NCBI GenBank assembly: GCA_964511555.1
Contig: CAZEFR010000001.1
Location: 1-64,000, forward strand
Origin: CAIZGX01 sp964511555
Lineage (GTDB): Bacteria; Bacteroidota; Bacteroidia; Flavobacteriales_D; Sanyastnellaceae
Length of the DNA stretch: 64,000 bases
Direction of reading: 5' to 3'
Shown here: positions 34,493 to 42,514 of the stretch, one piece after another
Layout: each line of letters begins with the position of its first letter
Position numbering within the stretch: position 1 is the first letter of the stretch
The notes under the pieces: model-generated
What the model was told of the DNA's origin: nothing
Database searches by the model: none
Seen by the model: only the letters and a program-made list of their open reading frames with translations
Translations under genes and position numbers: made by a program

Positions 34493-35482
34493 ATGAAAAA
34501 AATTCTATTCTTCTTAAGTGTTGCGTTCATGCTTGGCTCGAATGTATCGATAGCACAGTATCGTTGGGACTATGGTTTGAAAATCGGGGCCTCAAATTAT
34601 TTAGGAGACATTGGAGGAAAGTATCTTCCAAGAAGAGATTTTGTTGTAGATATGCACTTGGAATCTACTCGCTTATCAGCAGGGACTTACCTCCGATACA
34701 AAGTAAACAAACGTTGGGCGCTTTCAACGAACCTGGATTGGATAAGAATTACAGACAGAGACGCTTACACCACTTACGCTCCCCGTCGAGCAAGAAACGC
34801 TAATTTTCAAAACGACATTATAGAGTTGGGCGCGCGAGCAGAAGTCACAATTTGGTATGACAATGATGTAGGAAACAAAGGCTATTACAATCCAGACTTT
34901 AAGGTCTTTTTATTCGGAGGGTTAGCAGGGTATTCGTCCAATCCGAAAGGACAAATTTATAACAACGGTCAAGTGCAGTACGGAGGAGAATGGTTCGAAT
35001 TGCGTGATTGGAAAACAGAAGGCCAAGAAACCGCTTACGCTCGATATGGTCTGGCAATTCCTGCGGGTATTGGTGCTTATTTCACCTACAACAAAAAGTG
35101 GAGAGTTCAATGGGATTTGAGTTGGAGAACAGTCTTCACTGATTATCTCGATGACATTTCTACGGTTTACACTGCGCCCAATTCGGATGACCCATTGGCA
35201 TACGAGTATGTAAACAATCAGACATACCAAGGCTTGTTAGATGGTTTAGTTGCAGACAACCCTGAATACACCGCAGCAGATCTTGCTATTGAGAATTTTC
35301 AAATTGCCCCAGAGGGAGCAACCTATCAATCTCCAAGAGGGAACGCAACAAACAACGATAGTTATTTGACAACACAGTTAACAGTGACTCGTGTGGTTCG
35401 CGGAAGATCTAGCTTCTACAAATCGAAGTACAGCTACATGAAAGGAAAACCTGGGGTTAGAAAATCAAGAGCGAAGTTCTAA
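34493..35482 (+). CDS. DUF6089 outer-membrane barrel, PorG-like
   Basis: A 329-residue exported barrel protein: signal peptide MKKILFFLSVAFMLGSNVSIA, then YRWDYGLKIGASNYLGDIGG, the N-terminal signature of DUF6089, the family of the T9SS component PorG. Later strands include YLRYKVNKRWALSTNLDW and AYFTYNKKWRVQWDLSWR; the C-terminus is basic and Tyr-rich. About 100 residues longer than Porphyromonas PorG, with an Asn/Asp-rich insert near 240-290. Role in T9SS is inferred from family and from SprA in the window. A likely promoter is TTG at 34446 and TATCTTAG 19 bases on. Confidence 0.75.
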   Translation: MKKILFFLSVAFMLGSNVSIAQYRWDYGLKIGASNYLGDIGGKYLPRRDFVVDMHLESTRLSAGTYLRYKVNKRWALSTNLDWIRITDRDAYTTYAPRRARNANFQNDIIELGARAEVTIWYDNDVGNKGYYNPDFKVFLFGGLAGYSSNPKGQIYNNGQVQYGGEWFELRDWKTEGQETAYARYGLAIPAGIGAYFTYNKKWRVQWDLSWRTVFTDYLDDISTVYTAPNSDDPLAYEYVNNQTYQGLLDGLVADNPEYTAADLAIENFQIAPEGATYQSPRGNATNNDSYLTTQLTVTRVVRGRSSFYKSKYSYMKGKPGVRKSRAKF

Positions 35483-35484
35483 GC

Positions 35485-36324
35485 TTAAAAATATTGAATC
35501 AATTTTGAAAGTGGTTTACGCAGAAGCGTAAACCACTTTGGTTTTAGGCCATTTATTTTCCAGGCCAATCGATCCTCTCTATTCGCACGAATACGGTTTT
35601 TGAGGCTTACATTACTTATTCCTCCAGCGCGCATGTGTATCATTACCTTCGGCAGATGCATGGCACTACAAGATTCTTTGAATAGAAATCTTAGCATCAG
35701 CTCATAGTCAGCGGCACTTTTGAATCGAGTGTCGAATTTTCCAAATTTTTCGTAACACGTTTTTCGAACGAAAAAAGTAGGGTGAGGAGGCATCCATCCT
35801 TTCAAGAAGTTTTCTTTTCGGAATGAACCGCTTCGCCATTTGCGAACGATTTTCGTAGTGTCAATTGGATCAACATAATTCAAATCACCATACAAGCAAT
35901 CCGTCTTATTTTCCTCGAAAGCGTATACCACTTGTTCAATAACATCATTCGAGCAATAGAAATCATCGCTATTCAATACACCAATAATGTCTCCAGTAGC
36001 AAGCGCCAACCCCTTGTTCATGGCGTCATAAATTCCATTGTCTCGTTCGCACAAAAACGTTGTCACAATCCCTTGCGAAGCAACATTAATTAGGTTCTGT
36101 GAAAGATCCTCCGGAAGGTCTTGCGAAGCACCTTCGGAACGACCTTGCATAGTACCTTGCTTCGCAATAACAAATTGCCTCACAATATCTACCGTTCCGT
36201 CAGTAGAATTTCCATCTATGATAATATACTCAATGTTATCGTAGGTCTGCGCCTTCACCGATTCAAGCGTATCAACAATGGTTTTAGCGCTGTTGTAACT
36301 AACAGTAATTAGACTAACCTTCAT
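35485..36324 (-). CDS. Family 2 glycosyltransferase with inserted repeat peptide
   Basis: A 279-residue GT-A fold glycosyltransferase: VSLITVSYNSAKTIVDTLES, IIDGNSTDGT (nucleotide Asp), GDIIGVLNSDDFY (metal-binding Asp pair), LYGDLNYVD, PPHPTFFVRK. It probably adds a sugar to a surface polysaccharide or lipid. Between the second motif and the RDNGIYDAMNKG motif, homologues have a short linker; here about 30 extra residues (including MQGRSEGASQDLPEDLSQ) are encoded by a dispersed palindromic repeat (36069-36165). Frame is kept, so the enzyme may still fold. Last gene of the leftward DUF6029-Omp28-barrel group, 5 bp from its neighbour. Confidence 0.88.
   Translation of the reverse strand: MKVSLITVSYNSAKTIVDTLESVKAQTYDNIEYIIIDGNSTDGTVDIVRQFVIAKQGTMQGRSEGASQDLPEDLSQNLINVASQGIVTTFLCERDNGIYDAMNKGLALATGDIIGVLNSDDFYCSNDVIEQVVYAFEENKTDCLYGDLNYVDPIDTTKIVRKWRSGSFRKENFLKGWMPPHPTFFVRKTCYEKFGKFDTRFKSAADYELMLRFLFKESCSAMHLPKVMIHMRAGGISNVSLKNRIRANREDRLAWKINGLKPKWFTLLRKPLSKLIQYF
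35508..35539. terminator. Strong hairpin overlapping the glycosyltransferase 3' end
   Basis: AAAGTGGTTTACGC (35508-35521) and GCGTAAACCACTTT (35526-35539) form a perfect 14-bp stem with a 4-base loop. It lies 20 bases inside the glycosyltransferase coding end and 25 bases after the convergent PorG-like stop, so it may serve as a terminator for the rightward gene and fold the mRNA end of the leftward one. T-runs on either side are short. Confidence 0.5.
36069..36165. repeat. Palindromic repeat, family 1, inside the glycosyltransferase gene
   Basis: Modules CTTGCGAAGCA, TCCTCCGGAAGGTC, ACCTTCGGAACGACC and CTTGCTTCGCAA. The stretch 36091-36130 matches 62495-62534 at 36 of 40 bases. It is read in frame by the glycosyltransferase. 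Confidence 0.8.
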
Positions 36325-36329
36325 TACAG

Positions 36330-36932
36330 TTAGAAGTTCCTTCCAATAAGGAAATAAAGGACCTGATTGTAATTCCCTTTTTCGTAGTACGAATTTGGAT
36401 TGGCAAAATTCGGAGAAGGTCTCGTTGGAACAACACTGGAGGAAAATTTCCCTTCAATAAAAAAATGCTCGCCCATTTGCATTGTTGCTCCGAGAGCTAT
36501 ACCTATATCGTAGTTTCTGAAGGCTGGATTTACATCATAGGTAAGTGAATTCGCAAGAATATCTTGACGAATTAACCGGCCGTAATACAAGCCTGAAAGA
36601 AATGTGAAAGGTCCATTTTGAAAGGAGTATTGAATCGGAACTTCAATGTATCTCAGTCTAAAGGCGAATGTATTGAAGTTGATGGTATCTCTTTTTGTTC
36701 GAGATCCTTTATCGGCATAGTTCAATCCAATTCTAAATCCATTTTTTTTTGAAAGCGGAGCACTAACAAAGCCCCCCCCAGTTATACCGAACTTATCCCA
36801 TCCACCCAGGCCATCACCACTAATTTGAGAAGTGGTCATTCCAAAGGATACACCTGCTTTAAATGACTGCTGCGAACTGGCAGTCATGGAAAGAAGCGTC
36901 AGGACAATGATGATATACCTAGTTAATGTCAT
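36330..36932 (-). CDS. Outer-membrane beta-barrel protein (PorT-like family)
   Basis: A 200-residue exported barrel: signal peptide to about residue 20 (TLLSMTASSQQ), then SFKAGVSFGMTTSQISGDGL and IGLNYADKGSRTK, RLRYIEVPIQYSF, typical of the OMP_b-brl_2 / PorT family. It ends LYFLIGRNF with a terminal aromatic. PorT itself is a T9SS assembly protein, but this large family has many members of unknown role. Start overlaps Omp28 by 14 bp. Confidence 0.8.
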   Translation of the reverse strand: MTLTRYIIIVLTLLSMTASSQQSFKAGVSFGMTTSQISGDGLGGWDKFGITGGGFVSAPLSKKNGFRIGLNYADKGSRTKRDTINFNTFAFRLRYIEVPIQYSFQNGPFTFLSGLYYGRLIRQDILANSLTYDVNPAFRNYDIGIALGATMQMGEHFFIEGKFSSSVVPTRPSPNFANPNSYYEKGNYNQVLYFLIGRNF

Positions 36933-37788
36933 ATTCTACAGCATTTAGAACCTCATGAGTACTTGCGTCAACTAAGAATCCAACAACAGTCATATTTGTA
37001 GGTTCCCAATTCAATTGCAAAGGAATTGTGAAGCTAGAAGTTGAAGAAAATCCGGCGATAGGATTATTAACCACCAAATTCCCCATGGGCTCTGTAACGT
37101 TTTTGCGAAGCACATGTTCGTGCTCATAATCTTCAATTTCCGATGGTGTTTGGCTATAGTCCTCTTGCGGGCTTACGATGTGATTTTCTACGAGCAGGAC
37201 TACTAGATTAACATTTCCTGTGTAACTCTCTAAGAATTGTGAGTTCATGTGAATGTTAAAAACATTGTCATTGCTTACGTATTCACAATTCGCTGAAAGA
37301 GCAACAGGAGTTGAGACATTCAATCTATTCGTGACAATGCTTTGCCAGCTGCTTGGATTAGCGGGATCTAAATACTCATAGCTACTTAAGCCGCCCAATC
37401 GGTCAATGCGTGCAGTCGGATTGAATCCACCATTCAATTGTGCCCAATAAAGATTTCCAACTGGCGTGGTGTAATCTGTTTGGAAAAGAGTGCCACCGGT
37501 TGAAGCAAGTGATCCTGCATGAATAGCAACAGTAACCATGCGTTCTCCAAGCTGTTCGTCAAGTGATAAAGCCAATGCGGTAGAAGGTGGACAAAAGCCA
37601 CACAAGTGCCCAGTAAACTCCTCGAACAATACATTGCGCTGCGTTTCAGTCGCTACGGCAAATGTCGGAGCGGCCCCGTACAAATCATCGCGGTATTTGT
37701 TTTTAGCAACGGTGACCGGGTTTTCAATTTGGTCACAAGCCCCGAAGAACGAAGAAAGGGCAAGTAAAAGGAAGATACTTTTTTTCAT
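36919..37788 (-). CDS. Omp28-related lipoprotein with thioredoxin-like fold
   Basis: A 289-residue outer-membrane lipoprotein; lipobox SSFFGAC with Cys at 18. The central motif LFEEFTGHLCGFCPPST resembles a thioredoxin Cys-x-x-Cys (Cys-Gly-Phe-Cys), which is the hallmark of the Omp28 family first described in Porphyromonas. Role is not established; a thiol oxidoreductase activity is possible. One base separates it from the upstream DUF6029 gene. Confidence 0.88.
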   Translation of the reverse strand: MKKSIFLLLALSSFFGACDQIENPVTVAKNKYRDDLYGAAPTFAVATETQRNVLFEEFTGHLCGFCPPSTALALSLDEQLGERMVTVAIHAGSLASTGGTLFQTDYTTPVGNLYWAQLNGGFNPTARIDRLGGLSSYEYLDPANPSSWQSIVTNRLNVSTPVALSANCEYVSNDNVFNIHMNSQFLESYTGNVNLVVLLVENHIVSPQEDYSQTPSEIEDYEHEHVLRKNVTEPMGNLVVNNPIAGFSSTSSFTIPLQLNWEPTNMTVVGFLVDASTHEVLNAVEYDIN

Positions 37789-37789
37789 T

Positions 37790-39466
37790 TTAGAAACTTG
37801 CTGTGTACATTAATTCAAATCCATTTGTTGCCGGTACTGCTCTGCAAACACCTCCTATACAAAAGACGCCCTCTCTGCGTTTACCGTAACCCAGTGTTAA
37901 ACGATGTGAGCCGTTAATATAACCCACTGTTCCGAACAAATAATGAATACGTTTTTCTTCGTCCGAATTCCCATAGTTGTATTGGTTTATAAGAGCAACA
38001 CTCCAATGCGGAGAGTGAGAAAATTCAGCTACAACCGTAGCCCAATCGCCTTTGTCTTGATCTGTTTGAAGTCCTTGGAATTCAAGGTGAAGATTGTCCT
38101 TCGGTGTGAATTTGTAATTTATTTCTAGCACTTCAATATTGGCATAGACAATTCCTTTGAAATCATTTGTTACAGGGGTAACAAGGGTGTTGAACTCGAA
38201 GTAATAATAAGTGAAGGCTGTTGAGAATTTTTTATTCAATTTTTTCTTCAATTCTATATTGAAGTCTCTAACATACTTGGTGGGGCCAAATCTTACCGAA
38301 TTTACTTGATAACCTTCCGTGTAAGCTTCAATTCCGGAAAGTCGGGTTGTGTCTAAACCGTTGGCTGCAGCGAAATTTACAGAAAGCTGAGTTCCGTATT
38401 TACCACCAAGGGTTGTACCCTTCTTGAAAGTATAAAAAATCTCACCCATGTAACTAACCTCTCCTGTAAGCGGAGTGGCGTATGGATATAAAGTTGCTGC
38501 GAGGTTGTGGGTGTGTTGCTTAGTGATTGCAGGCAAAAAATTGGTTGGCACATCGAAAAGTTTCAAGTTCCGATCTGCTCTGAAGCTCATATTGTCTATG
38601 TACTTCACCGCAGCGTTTATTCCAAACCCGCTTCCGCTGTATGAAGCGTTTAGAAAGAACGCCTTTCCTTTTCTATACAAGTATGCGTTATCTGCACTTG
38701 GATCATTTATTTTTTCGGCATATTCGGCTGAGAGGGCAAGGGCCTTCCTGTTCAATTGTAATCTTATTGCTGAGCTGGATACATTGTCAGGAGTTAAAAA
38801 AATTAAAGAGTCTTGAAACCGTGTTTCCCCACTTTGAAATCGACTCACAAAGCTACCTCCTAAGGTAATTTGCGTTTGCTTTTCAGCCAGTGATTGAAAC
38901 AAGGAATTCAAGTTAAACTCAACATCGCTTCCACGAATAATTCCCTCTGCATTAGTGGATCTGCTATCGAAATCGAGGCGTTGACGACCGTAGATACCCT
39001 TCAAAGCGATACCTTTTTTTGGAGTAATTACTAAACGTGCACCATCCAATGCATTATCAATACCAAGATTGGGTTCCCAATAAGTGCGAAGTGTAAGTCC
39101 GTTACCGAACTGTTCATAGAAATTCCCGATGGTTACGTTAAATATACTGTCTTGGTATTGAACGAATCTATTTCCAATACCTGTTCCTTTGTACCTGTTT
39201 TGCGCGCTGAATCCCTGAATGGCATTGTTATATGTTTCAAATCGCATTCCAGCGCTGAATCCGCCTTGCGTGTACATCAAATTACCGAATCCGTTTATGG
39301 CAGTAGTTGCAGGAGGCACTGTAGCACCAATGAGACTGTCTTCGCTGTATTGCTGCGAAAGAAATTGGAAATTACCGTGCAGTTGCCCTGGTTTTTTTGG
39401 ATCGCCTTGCGCATTCGCACCTGCGGCCAAAAGAAGAAATGTGGAAAATATAAATAGCTTTTTCAT
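37790..39466 (-). CDS. DUF6029 family outer-membrane protein
   Basis: A 558-residue exported protein: signal peptide MKKLFIFSTFLLLAAGANA. The mature protein begins with LHGNFQFLSQQYSEDSLIG and continues in antiparallel strands (FYEQFGNGLTLRTYWEPNLG, GEIFYTFKKGTTLGGKYG), characteristic of DUF6029, a porin-like Bacteroidota family that is usually next to Omp28 and TlpA-like genes. The C-terminus GFELMYTASF has the barrel-insertion aromatic. ATG 39466 is taken; a TTG three codons earlier is less likely. Function unknown. Confidence 0.85.
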   Translation of the reverse strand: MKKLFIFSTFLLLAAGANAQGDPKKPGQLHGNFQFLSQQYSEDSLIGATVPPATTAINGFGNLMYTQGGFSAGMRFETYNNAIQGFSAQNRYKGTGIGNRFVQYQDSIFNVTIGNFYEQFGNGLTLRTYWEPNLGIDNALDGARLVITPKKGIALKGIYGRQRLDFDSRSTNAEGIIRGSDVEFNLNSLFQSLAEKQTQITLGGSFVSRFQSGETRFQDSLIFLTPDNVSSSAIRLQLNRKALALSAEYAEKINDPSADNAYLYRKGKAFFLNASYSGSGFGINAAVKYIDNMSFRADRNLKLFDVPTNFLPAITKQHTHNLAATLYPYATPLTGEVSYMGEIFYTFKKGTTLGGKYGTQLSVNFAAANGLDTTRLSGIEAYTEGYQVNSVRFGPTKYVRDFNIELKKKLNKKFSTAFTYYYFEFNTLVTPVTNDFKGIVYANIEVLEINYKFTPKDNLHLEFQGLQTDQDKGDWATVVAEFSHSPHWSVALINQYNYGNSDEEKRIHYLFGTVGYINGSHRLTLGYGKRREGVFCIGGVCRAVPATNGFELMYTASF

Positions 39467-39508
39467 TCTGATCAATCAGCCTCGAAATTACGTCGCATTC
39501 TGAAATAA

Positions 39509-39527
39509 AAAAAGCCCTTTCGGGCTT
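39509..39527 (-). terminator. Terminator of the TlpA-like gene
   Basis: AAGCCC (39512-39517) / GGGCTT (39522-39527) with TTTC loop; minus-strand T-run of eight or more. It separates the TlpA-like gene from the DUF6029 operon. Confidence 0.8.
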
Positions 39528-39548
39528 ATAAAGTTTGAATGATTGAAA

Positions 39549-40031
39549 TTAGTTCTTTAGTTTCAAAAGTTGCTCGTGAACTTCGGCTTCATCTCCTTCA
39601 GCATAATTGTTGTGCTGCCAAACGATTTTTCCTGTTCCGTCAACCAAAAACGTATGAGGAACATTGTTTACACCCAAGGCTTGTGCGAATTGTTTGTTGC
39701 TGTCTAAGAGAATTTCATAAGGCCACATTACACTGCTCACGTATGGTGCAACGCGAAGTACAGAGCGCTGGTCATCTATGGAAACGGCTATAATCTTAAC
39801 CCCAGTTTCCGCTTGCCAGTCTTCATAAAGATCTAAGTAGTTGTTTAGTTCTTTTTTGCAAGGGCTGCACCAAGTGGCCCAAAAACAGATTAATGTAGGT
39901 TTCCCATCTTGCGCAAGGTTTGCTGTATTTATTGTTTTTCCGTTGAGATCTTTTAAAGAAATACTCGGAAGCTCTTGCGCAAATAGCGTAGACGAAATAA
40001 CCAAGAAGAATATTGAAATAGAAAGACGCAT
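39549..40031 (-). CDS. TlpA/ResA-like thioredoxin
   Basis: A 160-residue exported thioredoxin: signal peptide MRLSISIFFLVISSTLFAQ, then the AhpC/TSA-type fold with WATWCSPCKKEL (Cys-Ser-Pro-Cys) near 51-60 and the cis-Pro segment NNVPHTFLVD near 123-132. It would reduce disulfides or cytochrome c apo-thiols in the periplasm. Its neighbours also carry Cys-x-x-Cys folds. Confidence 0.92.
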   Translation of the reverse strand: MRLSISIFFLVISSTLFAQELPSISLKDLNGKTINTANLAQDGKPTLICFWATWCSPCKKELNNYLDLYEDWQAETGVKIIAVSIDDQRSVLRVAPYVSSVMWPYEILLDSNKQFAQALGVNNVPHTFLVDGTGKIVWQHNNYAEGDEAEVHEQLLKLKN

Positions 40032-40076
40032 ATAATTTTTTTTTAAATGTAAAAAACTTTAGCCAATGACTGTACC

Positions 40077-40107
40077 AAAAAAAAGAGCCGACGCATCGTC
40101 GGCTCTT
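40077..40107 (-). terminator. Terminator of the thioredoxin-fold T9SS substrate
   Basis: AAGAGCCGACG (40083-40093) / CGTCGGCTCTT (40097-40107), loop CAT; minus-strand T-run of eight. Just after the stop at 40128. Confidence 0.9.
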
Positions 40108-40127
40108 CTTCCTTGATAGAATCAAGA

Positions 40128-41645
40128 TTATTTTACCGTAACACGAACAGTGTTAGCCGTTCCGTTGATCGTTACATTCAACATGTAAACACCAGCAGAA
40201 AGGTTAGAAACATCTAGACGTGAAGTGTAGTTTCCGGCAGCTTGGTTACCAATGTACTCAGTCATTACACGAGCACCAACAACGTTGATAACGTCAACAG
40301 TTACAACACTGTTGTTTGTTAAACCGTATGCAATATTGATGAAGTCGTTAGCTGGGTTAGGATAAACATTAACACCAGTTGTAAGACTTACTTCTTCAAT
40401 ACCTACTACAGTATTTACATTTGAAGGAGCAGCAGCTTCATCGAAGTTATATGTTCCGTCGTAGCTCCAAATAGATGAGAAAGTACCACCAGCTTCGCTT
40501 ACTGTTGTCACATACATGTGTCCGTTTACAGCAGCTCCCCATTGTGTATCGAAGAAACCATCTCCGTAGCTATCCTCAGCGGTGAAAGTGTAACATCCAG
40601 TCGATGGAAGGTAAACATTTTCTATTCTTGTAGAATTGTCTGCAGGGATTGGAGCATTGCCATAATCAGCAGACGCAACTACTACACCAGCATCGTTTGT
40701 GATAGACCAAGAAGACTCTTCTGGGTAACGGTCAAACTTAATGTCAATTTTAACGTGAGTTGTTCCGTCAGCTGCGAAAGCGATAGGAGCGGTTGTTACG
40801 TTGTTCGAAGTGTTATCATCAGCAGAAGTGATAGCTACATTCAAAGTTGTTGATCCTGAAACTGCAACTGAACCTACGTTTACTGTTTCAACAGCATAAG
40901 TAGATAGGTTACCTGTCCATTCGTACGTCAACGGTGCGGTACCACCTGTAACTGTAATAGTGCAAGAAGTTAAGGGTGCAGTTCCGTTGTTTTGAATAGT
41001 AACAGCAACGTTAACATCTCCGCAAGTTGCTAAATCACCATCGTAGCTTAACATAGATGGGTCGTTTGCTTGAGAAGCCGGAGCTGGACACTCTTCAACA
41101 GTAGCGTACAAACCAGCTGCATCCAACGGACCCACCTCCGTTACAATACGGTTAGGGCAGATACGGTAAATGGTAGGGTAGTATGCAATAGCATAATCCT
41201 CATTGATTGAGTTTGCTAATGCAGCTGCAGGGTTGGCCAAAGGAAATGCTACAGGAGTCCCTGCAGGATTTAACCAGTTGCCTTGGGTGTTGTTACCAGT
41301 TCCAGCCATATCTGCTGCGTTGGTTTCATCATCACCGTCAATCCAAATAACCATTACGTCATCAGTTGTATTCGCAGATACTCCAGGCGCACCAGCTGGA
41401 CCGTGGTTGGCATACAATTCATCCAATGAACCAGACAAATGGAAGCTCCAACAAGGAGGGCACCAAGTAGCAGAGATATCAAGATACACAGTGTATCCCT
41501 GATCTAAATAGTTGTACAAGTTGTGAGAAACACCGAATTGGTCAGTGATTGTAAAATCTTGACCAAACGATCCTGCTGGCAACTGAGCAAAAGACATTGT
41601 TGATGTCATTACAGCAACAAGCAATGAGAGTAGAGCTTTTTTCAT
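40128..41645 (-). CDS. Secreted thioredoxin-fold protein with T9SS type A sorting domain
   Basis: A 505-residue exported protein. Signal peptide MKKALLSLLVAVMTSTMSFA; redoxin domain about 22-190 with ISATWCPPCWSFH (Cys-Pro-Pro-Cys); a CARDB-like Ig domain (about 215-300, with VAVTIQNNGTAPLTSCTI); a CUB-like region with YGDGFFDTQWG; and a type A sorting domain starting VYPNPANDFINIAYG and ending NTVRVTVK. It carries a thioredoxin active site to the cell surface or medium. ATG 41645 gives the signal peptide; an earlier TTG at 41705 lies in the promoter of this or the divergent gene. Confidence 0.9.
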   Translation of the reverse strand: MKKALLSLLVAVMTSTMSFAQLPAGSFGQDFTITDQFGVSHNLYNYLDQGYTVYLDISATWCPPCWSFHLSGSLDELYANHGPAGAPGVSANTTDDVMVIWIDGDDETNAADMAGTGNNTQGNWLNPAGTPVAFPLANPAAALANSINEDYAIAYYPTIYRICPNRIVTEVGPLDAAGLYATVEECPAPASQANDPSMLSYDGDLATCGDVNVAVTIQNNGTAPLTSCTITVTGGTAPLTYEWTGNLSTYAVETVNVGSVAVSGSTTLNVAITSADDNTSNNVTTAPIAFAADGTTHVKIDIKFDRYPEESSWSITNDAGVVVASADYGNAPIPADNSTRIENVYLPSTGCYTFTAEDSYGDGFFDTQWGAAVNGHMYVTTVSEAGGTFSSIWSYDGTYNFDEAAAPSNVNTVVGIEEVSLTTGVNVYPNPANDFINIAYGLTNNSVVTVDVINVVGARVMTEYIGNQAAGNYTSRLDVSNLSAGVYMLNVTINGTANTVRVTVK

Positions 41646-41679
41646 TTGATAAATTATTAATAGGTTTACTTTAGGGCTA

Positions 41680-41705
41680 CGAATATAAAGAAATATTTCG
41701 CCCAA
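41680..41705 (-). promoter_or_regulatory. Putative promoter of the thioredoxin-fold gene
   Basis: Minus strand TTG (41705-41703), 15-base spacer, TATATTCG (41687-41680), one mismatch from TAnnTTTG, 34 bases before the ATG. Confidence 0.4.
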
Positions 41706-41715
41706 TTACTTTTTA

Positions 41716-41723
41716 TATCTTTG
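41716..41723 (+). promoter_or_regulatory. -7 box (TATCTTTG) of the small T9SS substrate
   Basis: Exact TAnnTTTG match ending four bases before the ATG at 41728, so transcription would start at or inside the start codon. Confidence 0.5.
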
Positions 41724-41727
41724 TGCC

Positions 41728-42441
41728 ATGAAAAAAAATTTATTCTTTTTTGGATTCTCGCTCATAGCCATGGGCGTATCTGCTCAGAGCATTTCATTGG
41801 TTAATCCTGTTGCTCAAGTGATTGGAGATGCTTCAACGTTATCAGGAGCAGGCGAAATGGTGGCCGAATGGCCTGTCACAAACATATCAGATGTCCAGAT
41901 TGCAGTGAAATGCAACAGGAGTGTCATTACCGAGGTCCCTGGCTCATCAAATTACTTTTGCTGGGGAGTTTGCTACGGCGAGACAACAAATTTGTCTCTT
42001 CTAGCACAAACTATTTTCGCTAACGATACGAACAGTACTTTTTACGCCCATTACAAACCTCAAGGAAATCCAGGAGAATCAATCATTAGCTATTGCTTCT
42101 TCAACACAGCCAATCCAGCGGATCAAGCTTGTCAAACAGTTAGTTTTTGCTACGAGACTTCATGTGAAATTGGAATTGAAGAGGAAACTAATATGAAATT
42201 CGAATTGGTTGGAAGCAATCCACTCAAGGGCATTAGTTTTTTGAATTATCAATTACCAGCTGGACTGAATGAAGGAGAGCTAACGATTACCAATATTCAA
42301 GGACAATTGGTTAAGACAGCAACCTTAACCGGAAGCTCGGGAAGCATTCTTGTTAGTTCAGAAGACTTCGCTTCTGGAGTTTACAATTTCACTCTTGTTA
42401 CTTCAGGCGGAAATCAGAATATTCGTATTGTTGTAGAATAA
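41728..42441 (+). CDS. Small T9SS type A substrate
   Basis: A 237-residue secreted protein: signal peptide MKKNLFFFGFSLIAMGVSAQ, a 130-residue beta-rich domain with conserved-looking YFCWGVCYG and several Cys, then a type A sorting domain (LTITNIQGQLVKTATL, SGVYNFTLVTSGG) ending NIRIVVE. I recognise no specific function for the main domain. Divergent from the thioredoxin-fold substrate, with which it shares an 82-bp promoter region. Confidence 0.85.
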   Translation: MKKNLFFFGFSLIAMGVSAQSISLVNPVAQVIGDASTLSGAGEMVAEWPVTNISDVQIAVKCNRSVITEVPGSSNYFCWGVCYGETTNLSLLAQTIFANDTNSTFYAHYKPQGNPGESIISYCFFNTANPADQACQTVSFCYETSCEIGIEEETNMKFELVGSNPLKGISFLNYQLPAGLNEGELTITNIQGQLVKTATLTGSSGSILVSSEDFASGVYNFTLVTSGGNQNIRIVVE

Positions 42442-42461
42442 GAACACCAATAGATATGCAG

Positions 42462-42491
42462 AAACAACCTCGATTTTCGAGGTTGTTTTAT
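42462..42491 (+). terminator. Terminator of the small T9SS substrate
   Basis: AAACAACCTCG (42462-42472) / CGAGGTTGTTT (42478-42488), loop of five, T-rich tail. Confidence 0.85.
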
Positions 42492-42496
42492 TTTTG
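42489..42496 (+). promoter_or_regulatory. -7 box (TATTTTTG) of maeB
   Basis: Exact TAnnTTTG match at the end of the preceding terminator, 18 bases before the maeB ATG. No clear -33 TTG; it would fall within the hairpin. Confidence 0.4.
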
Positions 42497-42514
42497 CAAA
42501 CCCAATAACCAGAA

